64,000 bases of DNA. Source: Symbiodinium natans (lineage: Eukaryota > Sar > Dinophyceae > Suessiales > Symbiodiniaceae). A program made the position numbers and the translations under genes. The stretch lies in NCBI GenBank assembly GCA_905221605.1, contig CAJNDS010000015.1, positions 62,001 to 126,000 of the forward strand, written 5' to 3'. Under the pieces are notes generated by a model. It was given only the letters and a program-made list of their open reading frames with translations. It searched no databases and was not told where the DNA came from. This document shows, in pieces, positions 37,601-48,902 of the stretch (position 1 is its first letter; every line of letters begins with the position of its first letter).

Positions 37601-39925
37601 TAGTGCCAGGTGCAGCCTACCGCGGCAAAGGCCCGATCTTGGTGCGCACATGTGTGCACTCTGTCGGTGGCGGTCAGTGGCCGTCCGTGATTTTGGTTTC
37701 AGGCTTATGGTTCGGGACCTCGGACCCTTCGGCTTACGGTTCAAGCAGGATGGGCGTTTGGGAGGTTTAGTCAAACGGGCGCCCAACGAACTTGTTCTGA
37801 CCAGAGAGGGAAGGAATGCAAATTCCAGTGGAGCCTGCAAAGCCCGAGCAGTATACCTCACCTAAAAGCCCTGAACCATGCGACAAGATGCGGAAGCACT
37901 AAACTGTTAAACCCTGAACCCGAAGCCCCGCAGCCGATGATACCAAGCCTGCAGGCAGCGCGCGGCGGGGCCGGGCGCGGGGGCCGAGGCGCCGGCGCGA
38001 AGGCAAAGGAGGTCGAGAGCCAGGGGCCCAGGGTTTCGATGGGAGCCCCAAGGTTGTTTGCGTCTTGCTTAAAGGCTTAAAGGCTCCCAGGTTTTCAAGC
38101 ACTCTGCGTTGCGTTCTTGAGTTAGTTGGTTTGTTGACTTGTCCTAACCTATGGACAGAGGCACGCGGGACTGCCAAAAGCCAGCCAAGTCGCCAAGTCA
38201 CAAAGGGAACATGACCCTTGCAGACCTTGCAGACCCAGGCACAGCTGCAGAGCCGGGAGCCTGGCTGGGTGGAGGTTGAGGTTTTCGGGTTTCAGAGAGG
38301 AATCTTCGGTGTCTCGAGTCGCATCAACTTTACAGTCCGTGCTCCGCGCCTGAGCATTCGACTATATTTGAGTTCCTTCACAGCTCTCCTGGCTCTCCCA
38401 TGCCATGTTGTAGACTGCAGCAGGAAGCAGATGCGGCCTCCCTAATCGCCCCAATCTTGCCAAGCCCTTCCGATACCCGGTGCCTCACCAGCCTGCCAGT
38501 GACGATGATCCGACAGCCATGTCGCAGTGGGCGTGTCCCAGGCGACTTCTGTTTGCAGGGCTCTGTCATGGAGGGTGAGATAGTGAGACAGGTCTCGTAT
38601 GGGAACAAAAAAAACTGCGATTGTGGGTGAGACCCGGGATGCATGGGACGGGTTTGGCCTGATGGCCTTAATTCCTGGCAGGTGCACACTCAAGAATGAG
38701 AACCATTTGCTGGAGTGTGGTTGCCTCAGGATCTTGACTTGATGCTTCGCACCCGCTTCCCCAAAGCTGAAAGCGCCAAGAAGCATTGGGAAGACGGGTG
38801 CAGCCACTGGTAAGAGAGAATGGGCGTTACTTGGAGGACCTAAACGCCCTCAATGCGTACAGAATCCTCAAGACACGACCTTTACAACCCCCTTCAACAT
38901 AATGCACTTCTCCCCCGTATAATTTCAGAAACCTCACAGTCACCCCCCCTACCCCCCCGCCAAAAAAAAAGCACTTTCACGAAACCAACGTCCAAAAATG
39001 TCCCAAACGGCCTTAAACGTCCCAACTGCAAGTTTCCCAAATGGCCCGAGGTTTGGCCTGTGGGACCAACAAGCAAACCGCGGCGCTTTGGGCCCGGAGC
39101 TGAGCTTTGTGTGGGGAGGACGGTTCAGGTTTAGGGGGTTGTCGTAGCAGCTGTTTTGGGTTCAAAGGTTTCCTCCCACGCTGGACAACCGTCTAAATCT
39201 ACCAAACCGTGCACTTCGAAACCTGTAGGACTTTTACTGCCTTTGCCTTGTGCCATAATCCAGGCGGAGTTTCCGCCGCTTGGAAGCTAGCAGCGGACCC
39301 AGCATACTGGGCGAATCTGTTGTGTTTGTTTTGGGCCTTCAGTGCATTTGAGGTCTTAGTGCTTGGTGTAAGGGGGTTTCGATTCACTAGCCCTCCTATT
39401 ATGTACGAGTGCTTCAACCATGTCTGGTGACGGAGGCAGTGTTTTGCTGCGTGCATACAGTAAATCATAAGCTTCATGCCTATTAATAGGGTTCCTCATG
39501 CCCGGCCCTCCTCCCCCTCACCTTTTTTCTGGGTGCGTTGGGTTTCGGGGTGTGAGGAGGGGTGCTTTTAGGCTTCTCCTAAACCTGGAAGAAGCCGGCG
39601 AGTCCCAAGCCAGGGCTGACCTTGAGAGCTCTTCACCTGCCAGGACGCGCAAAGAAAAAATCTCCTCCCTCGCGCACGCGAGCCCAGAGTCTCTCGTGCT
39701 GCTGTTGCCATCGGACTTTTTGGCAAGTTCCTCGTAGGGAATGAGGGAAGGAGGTACCCCATATAATCCCCTTAAAGGTATATGTAGGGCCCTAATTCCA
39801 TCCTTCGCTACTAAGAACCAGGTTTTTTTTTTAATACCAGAAAGTCAAGGGTTGCGAGTTTGGAGATGTCAGCCCTGCTGCGCCACGTCTTCGAGGATCC
39901 TAGATATCCACTCGGCTAGAAGGTT
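34677..39925. other. No supported gene
   Basis: Short unsupported ORFs on both strands. A segment around 35,570-35,700 (RQAYQQERVAALKVQD) has exon-like composition. Near 36,030, PGRGKGGQKQT superficially resembles a histone tail but the match stops there. No domain recognised. Confidence 0.4.
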
Positions 39926-40034
39926 GCTGGGGGTTTACGATATTCGGGGTACCTTATTCGGGTCCTTATGAAAAGGGGATCCTCCTATTTGGGAGGTCCT
40001 TTCTAGGGGTCCCTTAATATCGTCAACCCCCAGC
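39926..40034. repeat. Foldback (MITE-like) element, 109 bp
   Basis: Left GCTGGGGGTTTACGATATT is mirrored by right AATATCGTCAACCCCCAGC, with inner words GGATCCTCC/GGGAGGTCC also inverted. Same length and similar inner words as the element at 40,131-40,239. Confidence 0.7.
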
Positions 40035-40130
40035 CGCATCCGCACTGCTGCTGAGGACGTCCCGCTGGCACTGCTGAAGCTGTCACCCTCCAAGGCCCAA
40101 CGCTGCCCAACCTTGCTTGGGATAGCTATG

Positions 40131-40239
40131 GGGGGGTTTCCGAAAAATTGGGGGTTGCTTCGTGGGGTCCCTATTTTGAGGGGATCCTATACTATTTGGG
40201 GTTTATGTTAGGGTTCCGTCATTCTTTCGTAAACCCCCC
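40131..40239. repeat. Foldback (MITE-like) element, 109 bp
   Basis: Left GGGGGGTTTCCGAAAAA is mirrored by right TTCTTTCGTAAACCCCCC. The inner GGGGTCCCTATTTTGAGGGG and GATCCTAT resemble the neighbouring 109-bp element, so both are probably one family. Confidence 0.65.
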
Positions 40240-41929
40240 ACATCTGTACGTACGGGCGGACGCATGTGTGTTTCTATCGAAGTAAATGGGCGAACATTGG
40301 TAAGTATCTTGCAAGTATAGTAAACAGAGCGAACAAGTACATACCTACATAAACAAAGAAGTGTGTGTGTATATATATATATATACATGTATATTGTATA
40401 GTTTTTGATAGGGCTTGGCTTTTAAGGCTAGTTTCAGGGGCTGCACAAGCCCTTAGGTCGACCTTCCAACACCACTGGCTCAGGTGCAGACTGGCCGAGC
40501 ACGACCAATCTGTATCTGCTGACGCCGGTGGTCCAGCTCTGTTTTGTAGACTCAATGCCCAGCTCGGTGGCCGCTCTGTGATTTAGCTCCTCTCCTACCA
40601 ACTGCACTTGGTTTCCATATCCCAGTCCGGATTCAGAACCTACAAAGACCCTTAGGAGGCCTCCTCTCCACACTAGCAGCACTTTTTACAACTTTCCGGC
40701 GGGATCGTCGTCCCGCTTGGATGCGCCGCCCAGCCGCCCCAATGTCAATAGGGGGCCAGCGCCCATGTGTGCACAAGTTTCCCTTGGGTGTGAAGACGGT
40801 GCGAATGGTAAGTTGCGCCGAAGCCCCAAACTTCCGGTTTAGGGTTTAGGGTTTAGGGTTGAGGGTTGAGGGTTTAAGGCTTAGGGCCCTTCGACCCTCG
40901 AATTGAATAAGCTCTGTTTGGTAGCTCGGTGCACACTGGGCTCAGCCCCGATAGTCTCACTCAGATGGGTCGCTGCCACGACAGGGTCCAGGCCCCCCTT
41001 CCCCCCCCACAGCCAGAGCAACCAATCCTAGAGCACCCTTTCCTTAAACCCGTTAAGAACTTACGAGAATACTACTATATAGGATATATGTAATATAGTA
41101 ACATGTCACGATACTGATACAATGACATAAAAAACACAATCGGCGAATGCCTGGAGCAGACCCAAGCGAAGGCAGGGACAGCGCGAGTGCCCGTTGTTAA
41201 GCGAAAACCGCTCGCGCCCTGTGTGGCTGTCTCAACCCTAATGTGGCCGTCTCAACCCTGAACCCTAAACCCTAAGATCCCTAAGCCCTGAACCCTAAAC
41301 CCCAAGCTCCGAACCCTGAACCCTCAACCCTAAACCCTAAGCCCCATACCCTGAGAACTTGGTGATTCGCCGCTTCGCCGCTTCGCCGCTTCGCGGGCTC
41401 GCCGCAGTGCTTGTCTTGGGAGTAGCTTGGGGCGTGGGGGCCGTCTCGGGCCGCTACGCGCTGCGCTCCCAGCTCAGCCTGGCCCCCTGCCTCGAGTGCT
41501 TACATGTCGGCTGTGCATGAATGACGTATCAGGGTGACGCAAGGACATGTCCATGTGCCCGTGTCCTGAACTGCGTTTGAGAGTAGGCAAAGTCAGATGG
41601 TCGGAAATGTCGCATTTTTGCGAATGATGCTAGCCGGTCAACCTAGAGCAACGCCGTTCGGTGTGCATCCGCATGCACCTTTGGCTGAACTCTGCGGAGC
41701 TACGCCAGGCAACTCCGATGAACTCACTGCAGGCTTGCTCGGGGTTGGATGGGTAAAGCAGGTCTTCTCTGTCAGGATATCAGGGATCTGAGGCCCGTCT
41801 TCGAAATCCGAAGCCGAGCTCCTGTGGGAATTCGGTGTGCAGAGGGAGCAAGGCCTCGCCATGTGGCCAGCGCCTGCCATGGCTGCACATGGCGGATGGG
41901 AGCCATGCTCGGCTCCAGCTTATTTCGCG
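40240..41929. other. No supported gene
   Basis: An AT microsatellite at about 40,365-40,385, G-strand telomere-like repeats at 40,836-40,887 and degenerate CCCTAAA units at 41,235-41,350. ORFs are short and featureless. Confidence 0.4.
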
Positions 41930-42032
41930 TACCCTAAACCCTAAACCCTAAACCCTAAACCCTAAACCCGAAACCCGAAACCCTAAACCCTAAACCCGAA
42001 ACCCGAAACCTGAAACCCTAAACCCTAAACCC
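41930..42032. repeat. Interstitial telomere-like CCCTAAA array
   Basis: AAACCCT units with AAACCCG variants, directly followed by a TATAGTAGTATAATAG low-complexity tract to about 42,175. Confidence 0.9.
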
Positions 42033-42351
42033 ACAGTATATTCGTATAGTAGTATACTAGTATAATAGTATAGTAGTATAATAGGATAATAGTATAATAG
42101 TATAATAGTATACGAGCATAATAGTATAATAGTAGAATAGTATACCAAGTATTGCAGTACGGTAAAGTCGTAGAATACTAGAGTAGCAATAGCATACCAC
42201 GCAAAAAAAAGCACCGTAGTAACGTACTGAGCTCTGTGGACTTTGAAGCAATGGACTATCGCTCGCCGCCTCCTTGCGAGGCCTGGCCTGGTCCTACATC
42301 TTGCAGTCTGAAGCCTTAAGCCATCCTTGCCTCTAGGTGGTTCAGGGTTTT

Positions 42352-42440
42352 CTTTGTTGTTGTTATTGTTATTGTTATTGTTATTGTCATTGTTATTGTT
42401 ATTGTCATTGTCATTGTTATTGTTATCATTGTTTATTATC
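42352..42440. repeat. TTATTG hexamer microsatellite
   Basis: TTGTTA/TTGTCA units for about 90 bp. Confidence 0.9.
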
Positions 42441-44046
42441 ATTCATGGTTTGGCTGAAAAAGCCGAAACCTAAACCCGAAACCCTACACTCCACACCCTA
42501 AGCCCTGAAGCCTGCACCCGCAACCCTCAATCCTACCTCCTAAACCCCGGAATCCCCCAAGCCCTAAACCCTTTGAAGGCTAGGGACCAAGAAGATGGCC
42601 CAGGTGTTGAACTCACACGGTCGTGTTTGCTGGTTGCGACTTGTTCAATATTTTCAACGCGCATTATTTTTCCCCACGTATTTTCCACGTGCTGGCTGAA
42701 GTTGTCATTTTTGCACGTGTTGCTGCCTCTGTCGTACATGTTTTGCCATGGGAGAAAGTCTTGTCCTTTTTCATACTGAAGCACGCGCGAGCTGGCTTTG
42801 ATCACTCTTCAAATTGTCAATCCCATCCCTCACTGCACTCAGTCTTCCGGGGAAGAGCATGTGATCTCTCGTCACTTTGTTCAGTCTGCTCAGTCTGCTC
42901 ATGCTAGAGCAGCGAGTGAAAAACGAGGTTCGCCCGCTTGCTGCTCTGTCACGAGAACAAGCGAGTTCCGAGCGTTCGCTGTAGGGAGAGTGCACCCTTC
43001 ATTGCTAAATCGCATCCTCACTGCAGTCGCCCTTAAAGCACCCCCCCCCCCCCATATCGAACAACCCTCATCTGTTCGGGGATGCAACCATTTAACGTCT
43101 TGGCGAAAGCTGAGCCCTCGTAAGCCCTCGTAAGCCCCGAGAGAATGCTTCTTCAGACTTTCAAAGCGGACCACAGGCTTGGGAGAACGTGACCAGCACT
43201 GTCCAGAACTGGCTGTACCGCACATCGACAGTGCGTTGTGGCTGCGGGACCTGGGACAACGATCCCAGGCCAGGCCCTGTTCACAGAGCACCACTAGCTA
43301 CTGGAGTGACTTGTTCAAAGCTGCTGCTGAGCTCTGCTCTTGGTGGTGACTCAGAGCTCGAAGACAACAGGGGTGAGCTTCGAAACACTGTCGGACGTGT
43401 AGTGCGCAACAGTGTAGAACCAAGATGACCTGCTTTGCACCTCAGTCGCCTTCTCAGAGTGCCTGGAGGACATCCTTTTCACGCGCCTTCCTGCCGCTTC
43501 TCTTTGCGTTGGCCTCCGTCGCGCTGCTGGCAGCCACAAAGGATTCTTGACATTGGTTCCTGCTTTTGCGACTATGACGTATTCATTCTGTGCGCCTGCA
43601 AGACGGTCTCAGCTCCTGCAGCTGTAAGTTTGTGAAAGTGTGCCAGTGTATCAGCCTTCTCCGACTGAGCGACGCCGGTAGCAGCACGCGCGGAACAGAA
43701 GTCAATGAGTGAAACGGCATGTCCCCTTTCACACAATGGGGAGGGCGCATGTCAGAAGGCACAACCGGCGAGACTGAGGAGGCATGTATGCCAGAGCGAG
43801 AAGTCACAGGGCACACTTTGCAGCTCCTGAAATTCCCCAGGATTCGGACGACAATCAAGAGTCGACCGTGCCTTGGCAGCTAACCGGTCCCTCCCGCAGT
43901 TATTATTTTTGGGAGACTGAAGGTTTTGGGGCTTAGATGCTGCGGGGGAGTGGTGGTACGTAGTGGTTGTTGTTGATGATGATGCCGGACTTGAGTATGC
44001 GAGCTTGAGGCTCCAGCCGGGGCATCGAGATGCAGCACGTGCTGTA
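42441..44046. other. No supported gene
   Basis: Short ORFs in conflicting frames, with a poly-C tract near 43,041-43,052. Nothing recognisable. Confidence 0.4.
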
Positions 44047-44172
44047 ATCCCTAAACCTAAACCCTAAACCCTAAACCCTAAACCCTAAACCCTAAACCCT
44101 AAAACCTAAACCCTAAACCCTAAACCCTAAACCCTAAACCCTAAACCCTAAACCCTAAACCCTAAACCCCCT
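44047..44172. repeat. Interstitial telomere-like CCCTAAA array
   Basis: About eighteen almost perfect AAACCCT units, the cleanest array in the window. Weaker runs, some in G-strand orientation, continue at 44,560-44,630 and 44,738-44,815. Confidence 0.92.
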
Positions 44173-45445
44173 AAACCCCAAAAAAACCCCACAGCCCTAA
44201 GCCCTTCTCAAGTGCTGCGCCCCGAGGACGATGACTCGGAGGCCGGAGAGGAGGGCGACCTCCTAGATCCGCCCGAGGCCTAAACACATCCAGGGGGCTT
44301 CCGAAATGTGGGGTACTTGATATTTCTCTTCTTGATCCTTTTTGGGATCCTTTTGGGATCCTTTTGGGTTTAAGAGGATCATCTTCGGGAATATTGTTCA
44401 GAAGGTTTTCATGGCCATCCTGGTAAGACAGTGCCAGGGTTTTGGAGAGGGGTTCTGAGTTGAGGGTTTCGGGTTGAGGCCCGGAAAATAATGCCAGAAG
44501 GCCGTTGTATACAAGAGGCACTATAGGAACTGGAAAAAGAAACCCCCTCCTTGAACCCTCAACCCTAAAACCCTAAAAACCCTGAGAATCCTAAAGACCC
44601 TAAAAACCCCCAAACCCCTCAACTCTAGACCCTGTACCAGGAGAGGCCTGCAAGGGAGCGGCTCTGGCATTTGGACTACGCTCGAATCATCTGTGTTGGG
44701 GGCCTCAGTGGCTCTTGCTCGTGGAGACCAACCCAGGTTTTAGGTTTTAGGGTTTAGGGTCTAGGGTTTAGGGTCTGGGGTTTAGGGCTTAGGGTTTGAG
44801 GTTTGGGGTTTAAGACGGCATCTATTTTTTTTTGGAGTCTGAAGACCTTGAGGGTTGGGATCCTCATATCCGCTCAGGGACGCAAGCCTCAGACCAGACT
44901 CGGCACTTCCCTCCAAGCCCTGAAATGGGGGTTTAAGGCAGTGAAAGAAGAACTGCTTCACGTCCACCCAACCCTCTATATCTAGCTCCTGTTAATGGTT
45001 GATCTGGGGCTGAGTCTTAATGTCTTGAGTTACTAACCGGCTTAGAGACCAGTCCAACCGCAGCACCCATCACACCTGGAGATCCAATCTCGGTTTCCAA
45101 GCCACTAAGAGCCCACCCTCGGGACCCCAACCGCAGTATTTGGTACTCGCATCAGCTTCATGAGGGAGAGCGTGACCGCAGCGCCCGAAAAAAGGGGACC
45201 CCTAATTTCTAATTTTGACCCCCAAATCGTAGAGCTCCTTTGTCATATGGGCCGCAATAACCCTAAGTATCGGAAACTACCCCCCCCGCCTTGAGACCCT
45301 CGCCCCCCAAAACAAAGCAGACTTCGAAGAGGTGGCCTGCACGGTGACAGAGCATTCCGGGGGACGCCACTACTCTGATCGGAACCTTGTTTGGGTGCAG
45401 CAGCCCCCTGGACTCGATACGGGCCTCTGAATCTGCCGATACTTA
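44173..45445. other. No supported gene
   Basis: Contains TTTTGGGATCC-type short tandem words at about 44,335-44,370 and G-strand telomere-like runs. No recognisable protein. Confidence 0.4.
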
Positions 45446-45515
45446 GGAGGTTCATGGCACTTATTCACCAACTACAGCTGTACTTGTAGCCCACTCGTAA
45501 GCCCCTTATGTGCAC
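45446..45515. repeat. Diverged half-copy of the 867-1021 foldback element
   Basis: It shares the ordered words GGTTCATGG.ACTTA, ACAGCTGTACTTGTAG and CTCGTAAGCCCCTTA with the left arm of the 867-1021 foldback. Confidence 0.55.
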
Positions 45516-45822
45516 CAATATGGGTATGCTGGCCTCTTGTCGTGATGATACCCCCGTGATTCTCACCTTCGACTCTTGACGGCAATGTCCCATTCTGTTT
45601 AAGGTGGGTGCTCCCATATCTTTATACCATTAGTGGCAACTTGGAAAGCAATGAACTTTGCGTTGTCGTTCGTCGGAGAAGTTGTCGGGAGGGTTGGACT
45701 TGGGAGCCTGCCGAGAAAGCAGAAGCTGCTGCTGTGCTTCAGGAACAGCATTCATGCTGTCCAGAAGTAGATTACATCTCTACGAGTTTCGCCGCTATGC
45801 TGCAACAAGTGCCCATGAAGCC

Positions 45823-45928
45823 GTAAACCCTAAACCCTAAACCCTAAACCCTAAACCCTAAACCCTAAACCCTAAACCCTAAAGTCTAAACCCCAAACCC
45901 CTAAACTCTAAACCCTAAACCCTAAAGC
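45823..45928. repeat. Interstitial telomere-like CCCTAAA array
   Basis: About fourteen AAACCCT units with slight divergence at the end. Confidence 0.9.
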
Positions 45929-45989
45929 TGCATCGTGAAATGGGCGCGGGGGCCTTTGATGCCTTTGAGGTCTCTTGCTCGTCTTTCTG

Positions 45990-46212
45990 GCTGGGACCAT
46001 GGCGAACTGGGTTGCGGATATCGTTTCCCACCGCGATTGGCGCAACAACATGGGAAACACCGTCTTCCAGCCGGCGGCCTCAGTGGCTCTCAGTGGGTCC
46101 TAGGCGCCTTCAGATACCCCCGGCGGTTGTCTGGGCTTAACGCATCCTAAGGATGGCATACATTCTCGTCCTGATGGTGCTGAGCTTCCTGCTCGCGCCG
46201 CTGAAGAAGGTG
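45990..46212 (+). other. Possible exons of an unknown membrane protein
   Basis: A frame from the ATG near 45,999 reads MANWVADIVSHRDWRNNMG. A second, from 46,153, reads MAYILVLMVLSFLLAPLKK and is hydrophobic, ending before GTGCGG. The composition is protein-like, but neither the family nor their connection is established. Confidence 0.25.
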
Positions 46213-46284
46213 CGGGGGGGCTGGAGGGACTTACAAGACACCTCGCCCCAGTCCTCTATGGAACCATTCCGCCAACTCGGCGCC

Positions 46285-46670
46285 CAAATCTCAACCCAGA
46301 ATTCCCGAAAACCATATTCCCAAAACCCCGCTATACCCATATGCCAAATCTCAACCCGTAAATCCCAAGCCCAAATATCAAGCCAAAAAATCCCAAAACC
46401 CCAAGCCCAAAATCCCAAGCCAAAAAATCCCGAAACCATATTCCCGAAATCCTTAGCCCAAAATCCCAAGCCAAAAAATCCCGAAACCATATTCCCAAAT
46501 CCCCGTTATTCCTTAGCCCAAAATCCCAAGCCAAAAAATCCCAAACCCAAATCCCCGTAAAACCATATTCCCAAAATCCCAAGCCTAAAACCAAGAAAAA
46601 ACACCTTCCCCCATAAATCCCCGTTATTCCTCAACCCAAAAACCCTAAGCCCAAAACCCAAGAATAACAA
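46285..46670. repeat. Degenerate repeats with CCCAAGCC/AAAATCCC words
   Basis: Units of roughly 60 bp built from AAAATCCCAAGCCAAAAAATCCC and CCATATTCCC recur several times. This is host-side repeat leading into the 22-bp array. Confidence 0.75.
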
Positions 46671-46713
46671 TATGCCTAATACTGGGGCAAGCTTCCTCTT
46701 TCGCTTTTCTGGG

Positions 46714-46910
46714 TTGCAAAATCCCGCAAAAGCTATTGCAAAATCCCGCAAAAGCTATTGCAAAATCCCACAAAAGCTATTGCAAAATCCCGCAAAAGCT
46801 ATTGCAAAATCCCGCAAAAGCTATTGCAAAATCCCGCAAACGCCATTGCAAAATCCCGCAAACGCCATTGCAAAATCCCGCAAACGCCATTGCAAAATCC
46901 CGCAACCGCC
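46714..46910. repeat. 22-bp tandem array next to the viral element
   Basis: Eight complete 22-bp units start at 46,714, 46,736, 46,758, 46,780, 46,802, 46,824, 46,846 and 46,868, with a partial ninth at 46,890. The first five end AAAGCTA and the last three ACGCCA. The unit is not a multiple of 3, so the ORF crossing it is not a convincing gene. Confidence 0.92.
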
Positions 46911-46942
46911 CCCTAAAATGAGTAGAAATAGAGCTAAACGGG

Positions 46943-46964
46943 CGTTTGCGGAAATCCGCAAACG
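46943..46964. repeat. Short hairpin made of inverted array sequence
   Basis: CGTTTGCGG, AAAT, CCGCAAACG: a perfect 9-bp stem. GGCGTTTGCG here is the reverse complement of CGCAAACGCC in the neighbouring 22-bp array. Confidence 0.6.
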
Positions 46965-47130
46965 GGGACGCAATGGCTCAAACAATTTAACTCAAATATT
47001 TTTAAAATTTCAGCAATTCATGTCGCAAATAACCACGTCCATTAATATAATAGTATTGTCCCAAAACAGTTTTAATATCTTCAATTGTATAGGAATTGTT
47101 GCTCCCACCTAAACATTCAATGAATTAAAA

Positions 47131-47170
47131 AGTTTGATATTATCTGTTTTGGAATACATAATATCAAACT
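47131..47170. terminator. 3'-end hairpin of the GIY-YIG gene
   Basis: A perfect 13-bp stem (AGTTTGATATTAT with ATAATATCAAACT) and 14-nt loop, overlapping the TGA stop of the minus-strand GIY-YIG gene. Palindromic transcript ends are established for Mimivirus; the same role here is inferred. Confidence 0.65.
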
Positions 47171-47904
47171 GAGTCAGATGAAGATGAATTCATTTGTTGC
47201 ATGAGCTCCTGATGTCGTTGTGTCTTCTTGTGTGTTGATATTCCACCTTTGCACACTTCGCACCCGCATTCGCAAATAATTTTTACACCTCGCTTCTCTT
47301 TGATATCCTCTTTATGTTTCTCGCGGTATTCCTTATCCATGTGTTGCTTCTTTTCTCTGTTCTCAACCCTCCATGCTCGTGCCTGTTCTTTAACATATTC
47401 TGAATTGTCTTCTTTCCATTTCTTAACCCGTGCTTTTACTTCCTCGCTTCTCACTTTGTATCTTTCTCTGTCTTTTTCACGGATTGTTTCCGCGTTGTTT
47501 TTGAAATGCTCTCGTTGCTTTTGTAGGATGGTTTCTCTGTTTTGTTCTCTATACTCCTTTTGATGTTGAAGCAATTGTTCGCGATTGTCTTCATACCAAC
47601 CGTTCTTGTCTCTTCCAGCGATTTGCGTGTTCAATGTGCCAATATGCCTTATCCATTCTCCCTCTTTAGCTCTCAATTCTTCTTTACATGAACATGGGTA
47701 TTTTTCAATGAGTTCAATATAAAATTTGTCCCTGCCATGTAGCAACATGTGCTGATACAATTTGCAGTTGGGTTTATTTGACATGCTCGCTCTGTGCTTT
47801 GCCATTCTACTACAAAGCCTTTCTACGGTAGAACCCACATAAACCTCGTCATCACAATTGTTTAATATTTTGTAAATTTTGCCATTTTGATAATTAGTGT
47901 TCAT
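47164..47904 (-). CDS. GIY-YIG endonuclease with C-terminal zinc-finger-like motif
   Basis: The 246-residue protein begins with a GIY-YIG nuclease domain: GKIYKI at residues 8-13, VYVGST at 21-26, a basic helix RMAKHR, and the presumed catalytic Glu81 in LRAKEGEW. A long charged helical middle with repeated NRE...Q..EYRE-type units follows, as in many giant-virus homologues. The C-terminus has C211-x-C213 and H225-x5-H231, a probable zinc site. The frame is open to a GTG at 47,907, but the ATG at 47,904 is the credible start. A second gene of the same design is at 59,397. GIY-YIG enzymes cut DNA and often act as homing nucleases; a role in element mobility or host DNA degradation is possible. 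Confidence 0.85.
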   Translation of the reverse strand: MNTNYQNGKIYKILNNCDDEVYVGSTVERLCSRMAKHRASMSNKPNCKLYQHMLLHGRDKFYIELIEKYPCSCKEELRAKEGEWIRHIGTLNTQIAGRDKNGWYEDNREQLLQHQKEYREQNRETILQKQREHFKNNAETIREKDRERYKVRSEEVKARVKKWKEDNSEYVKEQARAWRVENREKKQHMDKEYREKHKEDIKEKRGVKIICECGCEVCKGGISTHKKTQRHQELMQQMNSSSSDSV

Positions 47905-47948
47905 CACTACAATATATCTTTTTGTATCTTTAAATATCTTTTTTGAGG

Positions 47949-48869
47949 CTATCCTACTTTGAGTAGCTCGTGTCTCAAATATGGTCTTGCTTGACCTTCC
48001 AAATGGTAATATTTTTGTCCTAACGCGGTGGTGATTTTGCTTACAGTATGAATTTTATCTTGCCAATTGCTCACACGTTCTTTATCTAATTTGTCCTTCT
48101 TTTTGAATACCTTCACCTTGCTGAAAACCTCTAACTCGGGATACTTTCGGGTTTTTGTTGCATTCATTGCGATATTAGCCTTAACTTTGAGTTCGTTTTC
48201 GGGCTTTTTTGCTTCTTTGGGTGTTAAATCAGTGGCTGAATGAACCAATTTATTATTATATGTTATCATTATTTCAAATATATAGTCCGTCCATTGAATA
48301 TTCTCTTTACCCTTTTTCTCATCAGCTTCAACTCTCTTAAACAACATGTTTTTAAACGTGCGGATGAACCTTTCCGCGAATGCGGGGTGTGTTCTGGTTT
48401 GATGCGTTTCTATTTTCTCCTTATCAAAATATTCTTTTAATACACCACTGTTTAAACTACCTTCTTCATCCGAATATACTAATTCTGGTTTCTTACCCAT
48501 TTTGTTTATTCCTTCCATTATTCCCGCTAATAAATCTGGTGGTTGCTTACTTTTAATAGGAACAACTACCGCAAACTTACTAAATATGTCTATTACTACT
48601 AAACCAATTCTAAACTTTTGATTTTTTAAATCATTATTTGTAATAAAAAATAAGTCTATTTGATATTCGTAATACGCATAAGGTGCAATAAAAGAATTAA
48701 ACCCCGACATCGGTCTTTTCCTATCCAGATTCTTTTCAAACCACGCCTTAACATCCGCCAACGTAATACTCTTATCTTTAGCCTTAGCATCTTTAAATGT
48801 TGTGGCAATGCTTCCAAATCCGCTTCTATCAAAATAAATATCCGAAATAATCTTATTCTTGTCTGACAT
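47949..48869 (-). CDS. DDE (retroviral-type) integrase
   Basis: This 306-residue protein has an rve-type catalytic core with candidate triad Asp72 (EYQIDLFF), Asp134 (VYSDEEGSL) and Glu166 (HPAFAERFIRTFKN), the D-D-about 31-E spacing of this superfamily. The N-terminal 50 residues (IYFDRSGFGSI..T...A) match the N-terminal module usual in Polinton, PLV and virophage integrases. The C-terminal region after residue 240 is basic with an SH3/chromo-like segment (VKVFKKKDKLD...NWQDKIHTV). It inserts the viral DNA into the host genome and is intact here. It lies 32 bp downstream of the replication gene on the same strand with a hairpin between them. The start ATG is preceded by AT-rich TTTATTATAA. 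Confidence 0.92.
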   Translation of the reverse strand: MSDKNKIISDIYFDRSGFGSIATTFKDAKAKDKSITLADVKAWFEKNLDRKRPMSGFNSFIAPYAYYEYQIDLFFITNNDLKNQKFRIGLVVIDIFSKFAVVVPIKSKQPPDLLAGIMEGINKMGKKPELVYSDEEGSLNSGVLKEYFDKEKIETHQTRTHPAFAERFIRTFKNMLFKRVEADEKKGKENIQWTDYIFEIMITYNNKLVHSATDLTPKEAKKPENELKVKANIAMNATKTRKYPELEVFSKVKVFKKKDKLDKERVSNWQDKIHTVSKITTALGQKYYHLEGQARPYLRHELLKVG

Positions 48870-48901
48870 TTATAATAAATATTATAAAATATTTATTGTA
48901 A
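48870..48901. terminator. 3'-end hairpin of the replication gene
   Basis: A stem of 14 pairs with one G-T pair and a 4-nt loop (core AATAAATATT / AATATTTATT) lies immediately after the TAA of the polymerase-helicase gene and before the integrase start. Confidence 0.6.
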
Positions 48902-48902
48902 A

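Noticed and set aside
46714-46910. CRISPR array
   Set aside because: Units are directly adjacent with no unique spacers, in eukaryotic-type DNA, with no cas genes.
46153-47112. ORFs translated through the AAAATCCC and 22-bp repeats
   Set aside because: The translation is the repeat read in successive frames. The 22-bp unit is not a multiple of 3, and nothing conserved is seen.
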